Shown here: positions 39,701 through 51,355 of the stretch, piece after piece
Layout of the letters: each line of letters starts with the position of its first letter
Position numbering within the stretch: the stretch's first letter is position 1
Program-made: the position numbers and the translations under genes
The notes under the pieces: model-generated
The model's input: only the letters and a program-made list of their open reading frames with translations
Told to the model about the DNA's origin: nothing
The model's database searches: none
Source: Petrosia ficiformis
Taxonomy: Eukaryota; Porifera; Demospongiae; Haplosclerida; Petrosiidae
DNA length: 64,000 nt
NCBI GenBank assembly: GCA_947044365.1
Contig: OX345636.1
Span: 54,973,746-55,037,745, forward strand
Direction: 5' to 3'

Positions 39701-41539
39701 AAATTGGGTTTCTGATTAGTTAATTATAATAACAAATCAAAAACGAACTAATGCCCCTGAATCATGATGACTTATTTCAAACACTCATCCATAACGACCT
39801 CAGGATCATTCACAAGTCCTACTACAAGATCATCATTTGGTCCATTAGCCATTTCCTTTACGAATGTACCAGAACTGTCATGTTTAACAAAGCAATACAT
39901 GTCTTCAATTGAGCCAATCTGAGGAAACAGACAGGTTTGAAAAAACAATATCAAAGCTGTGTAAAGTATGTTTCACTTGTATAAACATAATAATTATTAA
40001 TCTTATTTTAGTATACATCTAAAATTAAATATAGTATTTAGGATTATATTTACTAGCTAACTAGTGCAAGATCTTAGATTATTATACAAAATCATTCTTA
40101 TATACCAACACAAGTTAGCTCTTCCATCTGGGTAATGAAACAACATACATATGAAGATACACAGGGTTATAATTCAAAAGATATACTGATATTATAAAGT
40201 ACATCATCCCTGTTGGTTGATATACTACACACATTTCTTGTATGGACTCAAGAAAATTAAATGTTTCACCAAATTTTATTTGAAATGTGTATGAAAGATT
40301 GAATGAAATATGAGTGATTCATTATAATGTGTGGGAAACTGTTTGTGGCTTTACAAATATTCCATTTAGTGTAATATAATCCAGTATAGGAGTATGATTA
40401 TATAAATTTTTATGTAGTGCACTATGAAGACAGTCATCCTCCCACATGCATAGCTGATAACTTAATTAATAGCCTTACCTATTCTGTGGGAGAGTCTCTA
40501 CATATTATAATTAGTTAAAGAATTTAAATATCAAAATGAAATCCACAATAAACTAATATATATACAAAATTATATAATATAATATATATATATGAAACAG
40601 TGCACATATAATTATAGTTAATGTGTATAGTGTGTCTCAAAATAGTTAAATAGTTACAATTATTATTTGGTGTAGTAATAGTAAAGCTTTGCTTAGTATA
40701 GTTTGTATTCATATCTTACCATTCACACATGCATGTATACATGCTTACATTGCAGTAGATAGCTATATGTATATGCATGTTTGTTGAAATAATTATGGTA
40801 ATTTTACATGTAATATAAACATGAAAGTCGTCTGGAGTGTTTGCATACCTGAAATTTATTTTCAGGAATCAAATTTCAAAGGAAGGGAATCTGCTATTAG
40901 ACTATATCGAAATAGCATATCAGTTTTTAGTGATGCATCAAAATTGCCTGTAGATTACTTATGCCTTCATTCTTCACATTAATGTTTATAGTCTTGCGAT
41001 AAAATCATTAGGTCTACTAAGCATTCTTAGAACACCTTGTCGAAAAAATAGTTGTGAAAATCTAACATAATATAAAAATACCAACTTTCTGCAAAAATTA
41101 AATTGTTGCAATGAATGTCATACATTATTGAATATAATTAGTAGGAAGTAGATATGGCATTAGATGTATGTTTTGTGAACTACCAAGTAATTTGTTAAAT
41201 CTTTGGAACTGCATGCACTAGCCAATTAATGAGAGTTGTCCTAACAATTTAGTTTTTGCAGTGTATCTGCTATACATAATGGAAGCTATATATACTAGAT
41301 GATTTGTAAGAATACATGGCTCGTTATTGAAGACATAATTATAATAATTATTATATATGACAACTCACACTTCCAAAATTTATGAAACCATTTTTAGCAG
41401 CAATCCGATCAGCAATGTTCCGACCTCCTTTTATCCCTACAGCCCAGCAATTACTCCATGTGGTATGTGCAGAATCCACGCTAACGACCACATGTGTGAG
41501 TAAAGCACAGAAACAGCATATCAGAGAAGGAAACATCAC
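33704..41539 (-). CDS. Proprotein convertase copy C (kexin/furin-like, S8B), intact, soluble with KNEL end
   Basis: Exons on the minus strand: 41539-41369, 39918 to about 39814 (donor uncertain, 39823 possible), 39210-39112, 37457-37346, 37284-37247, 36798-36645, 36468-36296, 36161-35952, 35181-35081, 34896-34669 and 34304-33704. All joins keep frame, and exons 5, 7, 9 and 10 equal copy A in length. It has a signal peptide (MMFPSLICCFCALL), Asp in VVDDG, His in DSHGTACAG, oxyanion Asn in WAAGNGG, Ser in GTSSATP, a P domain (DWPF, HWGENPSGSW) and a Cys-rich segment. The propeptide junction reads HQKKY, without the usual Arg-rich site. Unlike A, D and E it has no transmembrane helix. It stops after RIIKNEL, a KDEL-like tail that would suit ER retrieval. 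It is inverted relative to its paralogues and is the most diverged copy. A functional secretory endoprotease is likely; substrate is unknown. Confidence 0.88.
37571..37895 (-). repeat. Interspersed inverted-terminal repeat, copy 2 (intron 3 of copy C)
   Basis: Inverted relative to 23454-23821. It shares CCAGGGG ends, GGCAATTGCC beside a C-run, GAGGGTGGAGTTAGTTTA and the TTTGCCCTACCTTACAAAAT word that reverse-complements the start of copy 1. Confidence 0.65.
37890..38330 (-). repeat. Inverted copy of the ~0.6-kb interspersed repeat
   Basis: Its reverse complement contains AGCAAAAGCCTCTTGTTATT and TTTTGATCATTGTATAA, matching 59636-59680, and a CCTACGC...GGCGAGGG end like the other copies. The 109-codon plus-strand open frame here (37936-38265) is therefore repeat sequence, not a gene. 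Confidence 0.6.
38601..38975 (+). mobile_element. Copy of the CCCTATGATTGCTTT inverted-repeat family, eroded ends
   Basis: The interior (TGGTGTCCAGCATTCAGC, AACACAACAGCCTATTATAG, CTTGTAGAACTTTAGGAATA, CTTAACTACGTATACAACGC) and right end CCCGTGGGAAAGCAAT are conserved. The left end has mutated. Lies in intron 3 of copy C. Confidence 0.65.
39001..39085. repeat. TATG/TATA microsatellite
   Basis: Mixed TATGTA and TATATG repeats just downstream (plus-strand sense) of the element ending near 38975 and close to exon 3 of copy C. Confidence 0.8.
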
Positions 41540-42304
41540 TCCAGGCTACAACGGTTGATAGCGAAGCAAAAATTATGACTTTCCACGGGACATACAATAG
41601 AAGGTGTAGTCTCGTCCCCCAGCCGCACCCATAGTTTAGGAAGGAACGCCTCATTGTGGAATTTAATGATCAGGTTGTATTTTACAACTTCCTGTCGGAG
41701 ATCTGATAATGCATGTTGTGGCTTGGCTACATGAAGCACATATAATTGTCTTTATTGCCCAAAACAAACTTTTGTAGTGTTTCTAACAAATTAAATTATG
41801 ACATTGCAGGTTTTATAATGGTCAATTACCATGAGTTTAATTATGTTTGTTCAAACATCCACAGTTGCTATTTCATAGGTCAAACAAAATTCATGCAATC
41901 ATTTTAAGAATGGATTTATGAATATTAAAATTGATTTGAAAGTGGTTGGTTTGAATGTGCTTTTCAAGACGTGCCTATTTGATGTTTTTGTGGCTATTTT
42001 GTGTTAATTTTATCTGTTTCAAAGAGAGTCTAGACTTCTTACACAGAAATTCACTTCAAACCAGTCATAATAAATTTCATATATAATTATAATTATAACA
42101 AGATGAAAGAGGTATTCCTATGATTACTTTGTGGTGTCCAACATTCATTAATCATGATGACTTTCTCATGCCTGAAACACATGTGACACAAACATGCTTG
42201 TTTATATATATTATATTATATACATTAACTCCATGAAAAGCAATTATAGGTATGGCACTGTGGGCCATAATAATTAAAATGATTAATTTGTATTTTTTTG
42301 ATAG
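41540..42304. other. Divergent spacer between copy C (minus) and fragment D (+)
   Basis: Only about 765 bases separate the ATG of copy C from the first exon of fragment D. Any promoter of copy C must lie at its left edge. It holds a short diverged inverted-repeat element at about 42112-42270. No upstream convertase exon belonging to D is present. Confidence 0.6.
42112..42270 (+). mobile_element. Short copy of the CCCTATGATTGCTTT inverted-repeat family
   Basis: Left end TATTCCTATGATTACTTTGT with GGTGTCCAACATTCA, and right end GAAAAGCAATTATAGGTATG. The interior is reduced to about 100 bases, an internal deletion derivative. Confidence 0.6.
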
Positions 42305-45300
42305 ACAACTATTGATCTTGATGGTGGTTGTACTGATGGATTTACTGGTACAAGTGCTTCTACACCTCTGCTCTCTGCTACAATTGCTTTGGCTCTTCAA
42401 GCAAAGTAAGAACTTTGGGTTAAATTAAAGATGTATGACAAAAGTGTTTATCATATTTGAAGTGTCGTTTCGATCTGCTTGCACATAAACACAAGTGTAT
42501 ATAGAGAAAAAAGTATCCCTATGATTGCTTTATGGTGTCCAGCATTCAGTAATCATGGCTGACTTTATCATGCCTGAAACACAACAGCCTATTATTTTGA
42601 TTATCTACTTTCTTTACCTTTTAAAGAATCTTGTAGAACTTTAGAACCATATTTCAGGTAGAATAGTTAGCTATTAGTTCCAGTTACTAATTCTTTGTAA
42701 GCTACAAGCAGCTGAGTTCGAGCGCGCATTCTATTACGCACCACACCCATTAATTGACCGAGCCCCCGAGAATGACGCAATTTTCCTTAACTACGTATAC
42801 AATGCATACTCGCGAAGTGGACACAAGAATATAAATATATATATAAACATACATCGAACCCGTGGGAAAGCAATCATAGGGATGGCCCTACAGGCCACAA
42901 TTAAATTATTAAGTGTACCTAAAATGAATATTTATCCTTTGATGTGATGAAGCATCTAAATGACAAATACAGCTGGTATTACGAGATACCAGGTATACAA
43001 TTTTGTGTTAGAGACCAAGTCAAAAAGGAGGTTCAGTTGTGATATTGTTGTACCAATAACAACATCCAAAAATTATGGAATTATGAACACAGCAATTTTA
43101 AATACATCAAAGAAAATCCTACTATGTGAAGATCAACAAAATGCTATTATGATAACATTCTCACGCCTGCAGCTTAGTTTTCAACAATTCATTCTTCGTG
43201 ATCAGTATTAGGAAGACAGCACGCCCAAGCAAGGTGAGTATGAAGGCAACACCTGCACTTTACTCACCTGCATAACTTCCACATTTAAAAAGGCACAGAC
43301 TTTTAAATCACATACATGTAGTTTCACAGTAGAGCTTTCAAGAAAGCCATATATACCAAAATCATGCTTCATTAGTTGCAGGAAAGCAGCAAGACAAATT
43401 CAGTAGCAATGTTCACACTTACTGCATTTTAGCTTTATCACTTCACTGCCATTCTTGATAACTGTTGATGTAGACCTAAAATATCTTCATACATTTGGGC
43501 AGCATGGTACCAAGAAGAACCACATCCTTGTTTTGTGAGTTTCTTCTGCTTTGTCCAAGCAGTGTAGTTAGGTTATAGGTCTTCAGTCAGGATATTAGTT
43601 GTTTTAGACCCCTCGCTTCCCTAAGGTTCTAAATTAACTAATATCCCTTTCCTGACCTATAACCTAGGCTTATAATAATTATTGCAGGACTAAAGGTCAT
43701 TCAAGTTCACTTCAATTGAGCTGAAAATGTGTATGTATAACTTTAGTTAGTCCCGTTCCCAGCCACAGCCACCGCTACCATGTGAGATTTCTAGCAATTT
43801 CTTGATTGTGCTGACATACAGAGAATCCAATACATACCGATCAGATCCAAGTACACTGTAATGTAAAATAATTTATCATAATTACGATTAGATGTGTGAC
43901 ATGTTCTTGAAAATGTCAAGCCTTGCATTGTTAAAAATGTTGTTCGTTACTGATGGCTGTCCTTCTTTATTATGTTGCAAAGGTGGCCTATGAAAGTAGA
44001 TATATATGACTAAGGCACAGGATGATTGTTTGGAAAGGTTTGTGTCTGGGAAAGATGTGTTTGTTAACTTATCAACTCAGAACATAAATATCATTAATAA
44101 CTTGTTCTATGTGAATGCGGTAAATAATCACATGACATTCTGAGACAGCACAAGCAAGGCGTTACCATAGATATTTCTCATGTGGTGCAGCTGGGGATGA
44201 AACCAACCTTCAAAGAACCTTTTGCCTGAACCATTTTTATATTATATAACTATCCTTCCCAGTGCCTTTTGTCTATGTAAATATTCAATCCATTGCTTTA
44301 TTATTGAGTACTGTATAATCATGTATTAACCTTATGACATTAAACTGTACACTATATTACACACAACATGAACATGAAAACAGTTATACTGATGGTTAAC
44401 TTTGTGCTTAATATTTCCAGTTCAGAGCTCACATGGAGAGATATTCAGTATTTAATAGTGTATACATCAGATACCACAAAACTAAAGGGAGGAGAATGGA
44501 CAACCAATGGAGCAGGTCTTAAAGTAAGTTCTCAATTTGGATTTGGAGCTATTGATGCAGAGGCCATTGTGACCAGAGCTAAAAACTGGACAAATGTTCC
44601 TCCTCAGGAGTATCACCATATGTATATTTCAAATACTGGGTAAGAACTCCTACAAGTTCAAGTATATATGTGTAATGAACTCAGTGGAAATTGAGTGAAT
44701 TGTGTTTGCCTAATTCAAGACCAAAACTAAAATAATTGCATGTTTGATAAATAATTATATACCATAATATTTAATAATTACGATTGTGAGGTAATTACAA
44801 TATTAATTAGACATTTCTTCTCATTGGCACTTCAAAAAAAAAAGGTTTTGTTTTACTTGGATGATTTCCGATAGTATTTCAGACAGTCGGGCTCCTGACT
44901 TTTCAGTTTTTTAGTTCCTATATAGTTCATTCATACCTGCATATCATAGTTAATATGTGCTTCATTGCAAAATATTGAGCAAAATGCAGCATAATAAAGC
45001 ACTCATGGTGCAGAACCCTCGCCACAAGTGTGATTAAGATACAAGAATGATGCAAGAAAATAATTCCAGACAATCCTTGACTGTAATAATAATCATTATA
45101 ATTATTATAACTATAATTATGTGTGTGTGTGCTGCAACATACACTCCAGTCCTACCAAGAGTATATAAAAAACAATAGTGTGTAGAAAACAGTTTTGTGG
45201 TTTCAATCATGTGTGTACGTGTGTGCATGTAATGAAATAGATGGAGCTAGAAAGTGATCGTTATCGCAGAAAGCACTACAACCATTAGAGCCAGCTCTAT

Positions 45301-46797
45301 GTTGTAGCAGTCACTACTTCACTTGCATTTGATGTCAAGCTTTGATTCAGCAGTGATGGACTTCAAACAAGATGAGTTGTGTTTCCATGTTTTCTGTTGG
45401 TGGCGGAAGTCTTCTGAGAGATGAAATAGGAATTGGTGTTTTAAAAGTTTTCATAACTTTATAACCAAAAAGGTTTAGAAAAAGCTAACGTGTCTTTTGT
45501 TTTGATTCGTGTATAATTTCAAGTCTGTCAGTAGCTCGATGGAAATCCCAATGTTGTCAGCTGCCCATGGGAATACATATACACAATACACAAAACCTGA
45601 TTACAGTAACCCTCTGCTCCGTCTGTGCGTGCGAAGGTTAACAATGAGCAAATATGGTTTTTGATGTCTGAAATACTGGAGCAAAAATGATGGTATAATT
45701 TATAAATGATATACATATCATATGGATGTGCAAATAATAGTCCACACCACAACTTTTGAAAGTTTAGTAAAGTACTTTGTGCTTCTGTGTACAAAACAGA
45801 ATGATGAGTGCTTGTACTCATATTTGTAAGCCCTTTATGAAGTGTTTTGTCCCATGCCTTCTTAATAATAATCCTGCTCCTCATGTCTGGTCTAAAATAA
45901 TATATATAGTTGACAGATAGGCAGTCCTCTTGGTTGAAATAACTGTTTAGAGGGTTGTAACTTCTCAGCTATGACTAGTAACTAAACTTCTCAGCTATGA
46001 CTAGTAACTACTACAGAACACTCATCACACATTAAAGTATAATTATTTTTGGTGTTGTAGTCATATGACTAAACTGTTTTCTTTACTACAGATCTGCATA
46101 TTCTCATTATACCACTACACTATCAGTTACATCATGTGATATTACGTCTCTTGAGCACATTGTACTAACCCTTACCCTTACTCTAGAAAACTATGGAACA
46201 AAATATGATTATGATGACCTGTATGACTATATATATGACTATTATTATAATTATTATGACCGCAGTGAAGATAGTGAAGCTTTCAAAGACTTTCAGAATT
46301 TGAAGGAAGTTGCCAAAGGAAATACAGATCGTGATGTTTATGATTGGCTTGGAGATTCTCATCCTAAAAGAGGCGATATAAAAGTTGAGCTAGTATCTCC
46401 AAGTGGAACTAAATCTACTCTTCTTCCTTATCGTAAATATGATTTCATCAATGCTGAGGGTTATTATAATTGGCCTTTCATGTCCCTTCATTATTGGGGT
46501 GAAAATCCCATTGGAACATGGACAATAAACGTATACTTTAAGTCTAGTTATGGATATGTTTCAGTTCGTGTGAATTCATTTGAATTATATGGGCAAAATG
46601 TAGCTTCCACTTCATCTACATCTAGTAGCAACGATAATATCATATTGCCGGTTGTAATTGGTGGAGTAGCATTGCTTCTAATTTCCATTGCCATCGCATG
46701 TGTGATAGTCTTTTTTGTTCTCAAGATTAGAAAAAAGAACCGAAGATTACCACGCTATCATGTGATGCCTGTAGTTAACAATGAAAACGAAACTTGA
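42305..46797 (+). CDS. Proprotein convertase 3' fragment D (catalytic Ser, P domain, membrane anchor)
   Basis: Three intact exons: 42305-42405 (GTSAS catalytic Ser, 101 bases as in copy A), 44421-44639 (matching exon 10, slightly shorter) and 46092-46797 (P domain, anchor, tail). All phases agree and there are no stops. The P-domain core ([19 protein letters not shown]) is almost identical to copy A. The P domain is preceded by an unusual Asp/Tyr-rich stretch at about 46200-46262. The Cys-rich segment present in A, C and E is replaced by a short Ser/Thr linker before the transmembrane helix (about 46630-46720). The first eight exons (signal, propeptide, Asp and His exons) are absent, and gene C lies there in opposite orientation. 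It therefore cannot encode a protease by itself. It is probably a duplicated 3' fragment, unless new upstream exons exist. Confidence 0.7.
42509..42888 (+). mobile_element. Best full copy of the CCCTATGATTGCTTT inverted-repeat family
   Basis: Left end TATCCCTATGATTGCTTTAT and right end GGAAAGCAATCATAGGGATG form terminal inverted repeats of about 20 bases around a ~380-bp non-coding element. Related copies are at 17232-17760 (reverse), 23938, 30895, 38601 and 42112, plus a partial end near 10480-10525. Non-autonomous; no transposase seen. Confidence 0.75.
43340..43425. repeat. Fragment related to the TTAA-flanked element
   Basis: ACCAAAATCATGCTTCATTA followed by GTTGCAGGAAAGCAGCAAGA closely matches about 58845-58890 within the element at 58486-59131. 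Ends are not resolved. Confidence 0.55.
43569..43666. repeat. Imperfect ~98-bp dyad
   Basis: TAGGTTATAGG and CCTATAACCTA at the edges continue inward as imperfect arms (CAGGATATTAGTT / AACTAATATCC) around a short loop. Lies in the intron between the first two exons of fragment D. Confidence 0.75.
44990..45650 (+). repeat. ~0.6-kb interspersed repeat, near-complete copy
   Basis: Begins near CATGGTGCAGAACCCTCGCC and ends near CCGTCTGTGCGTGCGAAGG. It aligns along its length with 59200-59815 (GTGCAGAACCC, TACCAAGAGTATATA, TTCAAACAAGATGA, GTTTCCATGT, GTAGCTC). Lies in the intron before the P-domain exon of fragment D. Confidence 0.7.
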
Positions 46798-47340
46798 AAC
46801 TAAAACCTACTTTATACACAGTAATAATAATTAATGTAATAGGCCAAATTTTTTTGCATATTATTGTTTTTGTTACCTTTGTAAGGAGGTATAATACATT
46901 AATTATTAATATAATTTGTACATCTGATTGTCTTTTAGTTGCAGTGATGAATTTATTATTATAGTTATAATTTTTTTCTTCCATTGTATGACTTTGATAT
47001 CGTTATATATATCTATATAGGTATATGATCTCTTTTTTTTTTATAGTTACAGTACAGTGGATATGAAGATGGTTGTGTTCACAGTTTTGACCCCTCGTAG
47101 TTTGAATTTCAAACGGATTATTAATTAATAATTACAATGCCTGTCTGCTTCTTTGTGTTCCTGCCTTCCTGACTGCCTGCCTGCATGTCTGCCTTTATGC
47201 CTGCCTGCCTGCCAGCCTTCATGGCTGCAAATTAATATTACAAATATGCAACTGAACTTTAGTTAGTTATTCATTTATATAATCTAATTTTTGCTATATA
47301 TATTATAATTTGCTCATGTAAGAGTAGCTAGCTATTACTC
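46798..47340. other. Spacer after fragment D
   Basis: AT-rich sequence resembling the region after pseudogene E (53483-53700), consistent with one duplicated block. A CTGC-rich microsatellite occupies 47138-47225. No gene. Confidence 0.6.
47138..47225. repeat. CCTG/CTGC microsatellite
   Basis: Imperfect CTGCCTGC repeats over about 85 bases, unusually GC-rich for this window. Confidence 0.85.
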
Positions 47341-48170
47341 CACTTTCTATGGTTGGATTGCTTTGGAAAGTATAATCAATTTTCTTCGTAGAATGAGTTG
47401 ACTTCCTACTGCATTTAGTAATGCATTACAAGCACAAGTGTCCACTTTAATTTTTCTTATCTTAGTAGTGTGAAGATAAAGATCAGCTTTGTTCTGTGAA
47501 ATCTGAAGTGTCTTGTATCCAAATCCAGCAGCTATTATCTGTTCAACATTCTCATCTCCTAAAGCATTATTTGTTTTACATCACCAGAATGAGATCAAGA
47601 TGAGATATCTCTTATCTTTTCACTGGTTGGTGAATCTTTTCCTTTTATTACTATACTCCATGATTTACCCAACCCCAGTGAGTTATACCATCTTGTCTAT
47701 TTTTACCTATAATGAATAAAATAATTAGCATAAACATTACCTTTAACGAATGGTTGATGTATTACTCCTGCTATTGGATAATCATCTACAACTATAAATA
47801 CCATTACCATTACATATTTGCGAAGATCTGGTTGAGTTCCACCCTCAGTGTACTACTAGGTGTATGGCATCTAGAGGATCAATCCAGATTGAAACATCAT
47901 TGAGCTTAATATTCACTTCGAATTCTTCATCTCTTTTCAAGTGTTTATTTACTTCAGGATGTTTTACACGAGGGTGTGATGATATTAGGTTTGTATGACT
48001 ATTTGATTATCAGCAATTGAGATTGGGCCAACGAGAAATCAAACCACCCATTATTATAGCATGTGAATTTTGATCTCCCAGTGTTACATATCTTGCAGCA
48101 CCTTCTTTTGTATATATGTCCTTTAACTTTAGCAAAAATTTCCGGATCTTTATTTTCCACCTTGGTCAAC
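47341..48170 (-). pseudogene. BPNT2/IMPAD1-like nucleotidase pseudogene
   Basis: Minus-strand pieces follow the order of Golgi 3'-phosphoadenosine phosphatases of the inositol-monophosphatase superfamily. First comes YVTLGDQNSHAIIMGGLISR (about 48110-48020), then the metal-binding signature WIDPLDA (about 47890-47866). A frameshifted TEGGTQPDLRKYVM and GVIHQPF follow. The last piece is GFGYKTLQ...ADLYLH with CACNALLNAVG (about 47535-47390), close to the conserved C-terminal ADLYIH / CAGNAIL region. Frame changes between pieces and in-frame stops (for example just after the DPLDA motif) show decay. Live members remove the 3'-phosphate from PAP in the Golgi lumen. Neighbours are unrelated, so this is probably a duplicated or translocated dead copy. 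Confidence 0.75.
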
Positions 48171-48553
48171 AAGAAAAATGGATGCTGATAGAAGTTGAAA
48201 TATTTTGATTGTATGTACAATATATATATTCCTCATTTTTATGTTACTTTACTAAAATAAAAAGAATCAGAAGAGCTATCATAAAAGAATTAAAATGAGT
48301 AGTGGTTTACTCAGATTCACTATACTCCATGCATGTTAGATTTTCTTGTTTTCATGATATAGAGGCGCATATTTAACTCACGAAAATTTATTGTCATGAG
48401 TGGAGTTTGAGCAATTCCAATCTCAAAACGCTTCCCGCTCAGTTACACTTATTATTTTGGCAATTGGTAGCTGGCAGTGTGATCAAAGATTATAAAACAA
48501 CTAATCTTTGGTGTGATAGACTTCATTTAAGGAGACAAAGAGATTCAAGAAGG

Positions 48554-51355
48554 ATGAATCGCCAGTCACAGTACAAGAAAAGTGGACTGTCAACTTACTC
48601 TTTACGTAACAAACGTGAAGAAAAGAGAAATGATACCAAACAGCAAAGAATTGATCTTATTATGAGAAGAAGAGGAAAGATGCCTCTTGCTAAAATACAA
48701 GAAGTCCCTTTGGATAAAACAAGTACCTATAGGACAAGAGTGTTTTATTTAAACTATACTATAATATTTTCACACCACAGGGTTTAGTAAAGAGTCTGAT
48801 TCTAGAAAAACACGAATGGAAGAGTGGAAGAAGATGAGAGAGAAAAAGAAACAAGATGAACAAAGGAAAAAAAAGAAAGAAAGGCCTCTGTTTGTTGTTA
48901 GCACAGTCATTAATAAATCCAAAACTTCTAAAAAGATGATGTAAAAAAAAAATCTTCCAAAAAAGGCAACTTCAAAGAAAGCTAACATACCTCCTAGTAG
49001 TGACAGTGTTGAATCACATGATGATCATGTGATTACCAAGAAAAAAGCAGCTTAATGTTCAACACCCTGCCTGGATTCCTGGAGAAAAGCTAGCAACTCC
49101 TATGCAAGCTCCAAACTTCGAAGAAGCTTTCAAAAATACTTTTAGTCCTTTTCAATTTACAGGATCCGCTTTAGATAACACCTCAGTTACCTTTACATTT
49201 CGTAAAGAAATTACTATGTCACCAGGTGATTTGGCAATGTTTTGCAATACTGGTGACGAAGGAGAATCTCCTCTTGATGAGTCATGTTACCCGATAAGAT
49301 CTGAAACAAGGACAAAGGGATTTACTAATACTGGTGATGATAATGGAACAATAAATGCATGGAAATACCCATGAAGAGGAAGAAACAACAGAACCAATCA
49401 AAGATGAGATAGAGGAGGAAGTTAATATCTTTCTTCCTTTTCGTAAACTTCACACCGATGTGATTCATAAATTGACTATATTGTGTGAAGAATGGGATAA
49501 GAAACTAACAAAACTAGAGACCATAGATGAACCACCTCCTGAGGAAAGTGAGTCAACTATATATCATAATTATATATCATTATAGTAATAAATCAGACTT
49601 GGGTCAAATACATTGCAAAAGTATTTAATTACAAATACAAATACTAAAAACAAATACAAATACTGTTTACAATATTGTATTTATAATATAATTACAAATA
49701 CTGAAATTGTGTTTCAACTTCCCGTTCATATGCTCACATAACATAATCAGCATGTGACACATTTGAAGGGATAACTGTACTTAGAGGAAGTGATGAAATA
49801 CATGAAAATTAATGATAAACCTGCTTTTGCTTAATCTGTCATTGCTCGCATTAAATGAAAGGTATTTCAGCTGTATTTGAAATACTTTTGTGATGTATTT
49901 CAAATACAAATACTTGATGTTGTCAACCTTCAAAATATAAATACTTTAAAATGTATTTAAATACAACTAAATGCAAATACCTAATTATTTTCTGTATTCC
50001 ACAGTTTTAGACCAGATATGTACCACTATATGTCAAGCTAGATTGTTAATGAGATATAAATTAAAGCAGTATATATGACTTGTTGATGAAGCAGAGGTTA
50101 GGTTATATATATATAGTATATGTTTAATTAGGATACATGTTTATTATTAACGGGACATGATATCTCTTCATAAAACCACACCTGAAGATCTTGAAGGGTT
50201 TTGGGATATGGTGTATATTCAAGTTTCTGATATTGACAATAAGTTCTCACAATTAGCTCAACTTGAAGATAATAACTGGGAAGAAGAAAAGAAACAACTT
50301 AGCCGTAGAAAGGTAGACATACAATTATACATGTACATACATACATATGTGGTGTTAACTTAGCAGTTTAATAATATAATGTTTATTTAATATTCAGTAA
50401 GTAGACTTATTGACTATGTATTTACAAGTTACAGAACAATGGCAACACTAATTAATAGGTTACATAATACAAAAAGACTATGAGACTACTACAAGATAAC
50501 TAGATTATATGAGACTACAATGTAAAACAAGATTACACTGTCTTGGTTCATCACACATACATATACATACATACATACATACATACATGCAGTCGTACAT
50601 ACACGCAAACATGTACATATATACATACATACATCTACACATGTACATACATACATATATATATTTATGTTAAAAAAGATTACTATTTTTTACAGATACG
50701 AGCTTCAGCAGTTGCTAGTAACTCTATTAATAGGACTAATAACAAAACCCCTTCAGATAAATTAAAAACTGCAAGAGCTAAAAGACAGGAGGCATTGAGT
50801 AAACTTAGAGAAATGAAAATTAGCTGCAAGGAAAACTAAAAAACTGCCATCACCTCCTTGTCTTGGTGAGTCACGATGTCATCATATCTAGTCATGTGAC
50901 TATTGAATTTTTTCCTAACAGATTCTCCAGTACATTATCTTGGGTCTGGTTTGACTCCACTTCCTGTTAAAATCTCCTCTAGTATTCATACCAGTGATGT
51001 TGTTCCTGTAGCTAATCTAATATCAATCACACCACAGAAACCAATTATTTTATCAGATACAAAAACTCCTCACTACACAAGCTCATCAGATACTGAGAAT
51101 TCATTTGTCACAAAATTAATTCAAGTAAATGCGTCAAAGAAGCTGAAGTAAGTGAAACTATGAACATTTGTATTATAATAATATCACTATTATTACAATG
51201 AAGAAATGAGTATAATGTCTACTGCTCGAAGGCCTATTCGTTTATCTAGTAAAAGTGTGGGTCATACTAGTACTGAGTTTGTTGGTAATTCACTAACAGA
51301 TCTTCCTGAAGATGTGGAATTTGCATACATACCTAATAAAGCAATTTTATTCTGA
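48554..51355 (+). pseudogene. DLGAP5/HURP-like (GKAP family) gene, apparently decayed
   Basis: Pieces follow the order of the mitotic spindle protein HURP: a basic N-terminus from ATG 48554 (exon to 48722), a Lys/Glu-rich helix from 48781 (EEWKKMREKKKQDEQ), a block 49053-49550 with LTILCEEWDKKL, a helix near 50005-50092 with ARLLMRYKLKQY, the conserved GKAP block EDLEGFWDMV (50157-50312), a helix 50700-50870 and a C-terminal tail 50922-51355. Lesions: in-frame TAA at 48942, frame changes near 49050 and 49350, TGA for an expected Gly codon after KQYI, an acceptor reading CG instead of AG before 50154, and a frame change in an A-run near 50815. HURP proteins bundle kinetochore microtubules. Some lesions fall in A-runs and could be sequence errors, but the total argues for a pseudogene. 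Confidence 0.75.
50543..50660. repeat. (CATA)n microsatellite
   Basis: ACATACATACAT tract with small interruptions in an intron of the HURP-like pseudogene. It creates a spurious Tyr/Thr/His-rich open frame. Confidence 0.9.

Noticed and set aside
47138..47225. Possible short tandem array resembling CRISPR-like repeats
   Set aside because: It is a simple CTGC microsatellite; no spaced direct repeats occur anywhere in the window and the genome is eukaryotic.
48407..48553. N-terminal extension of the HURP-like frame
   Set aside because: It has no ATG start before 48554 and reads through what looks like non-coding sequence; the ATG at 48554 starts the recognisable basic segment.
50543..50839. 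Open frame with Tyr/Thr/His repeats before a helix
   Set aside because: The first half is a CATA microsatellite; only the part after the acceptor near 50696 belongs to the HURP-like exon.
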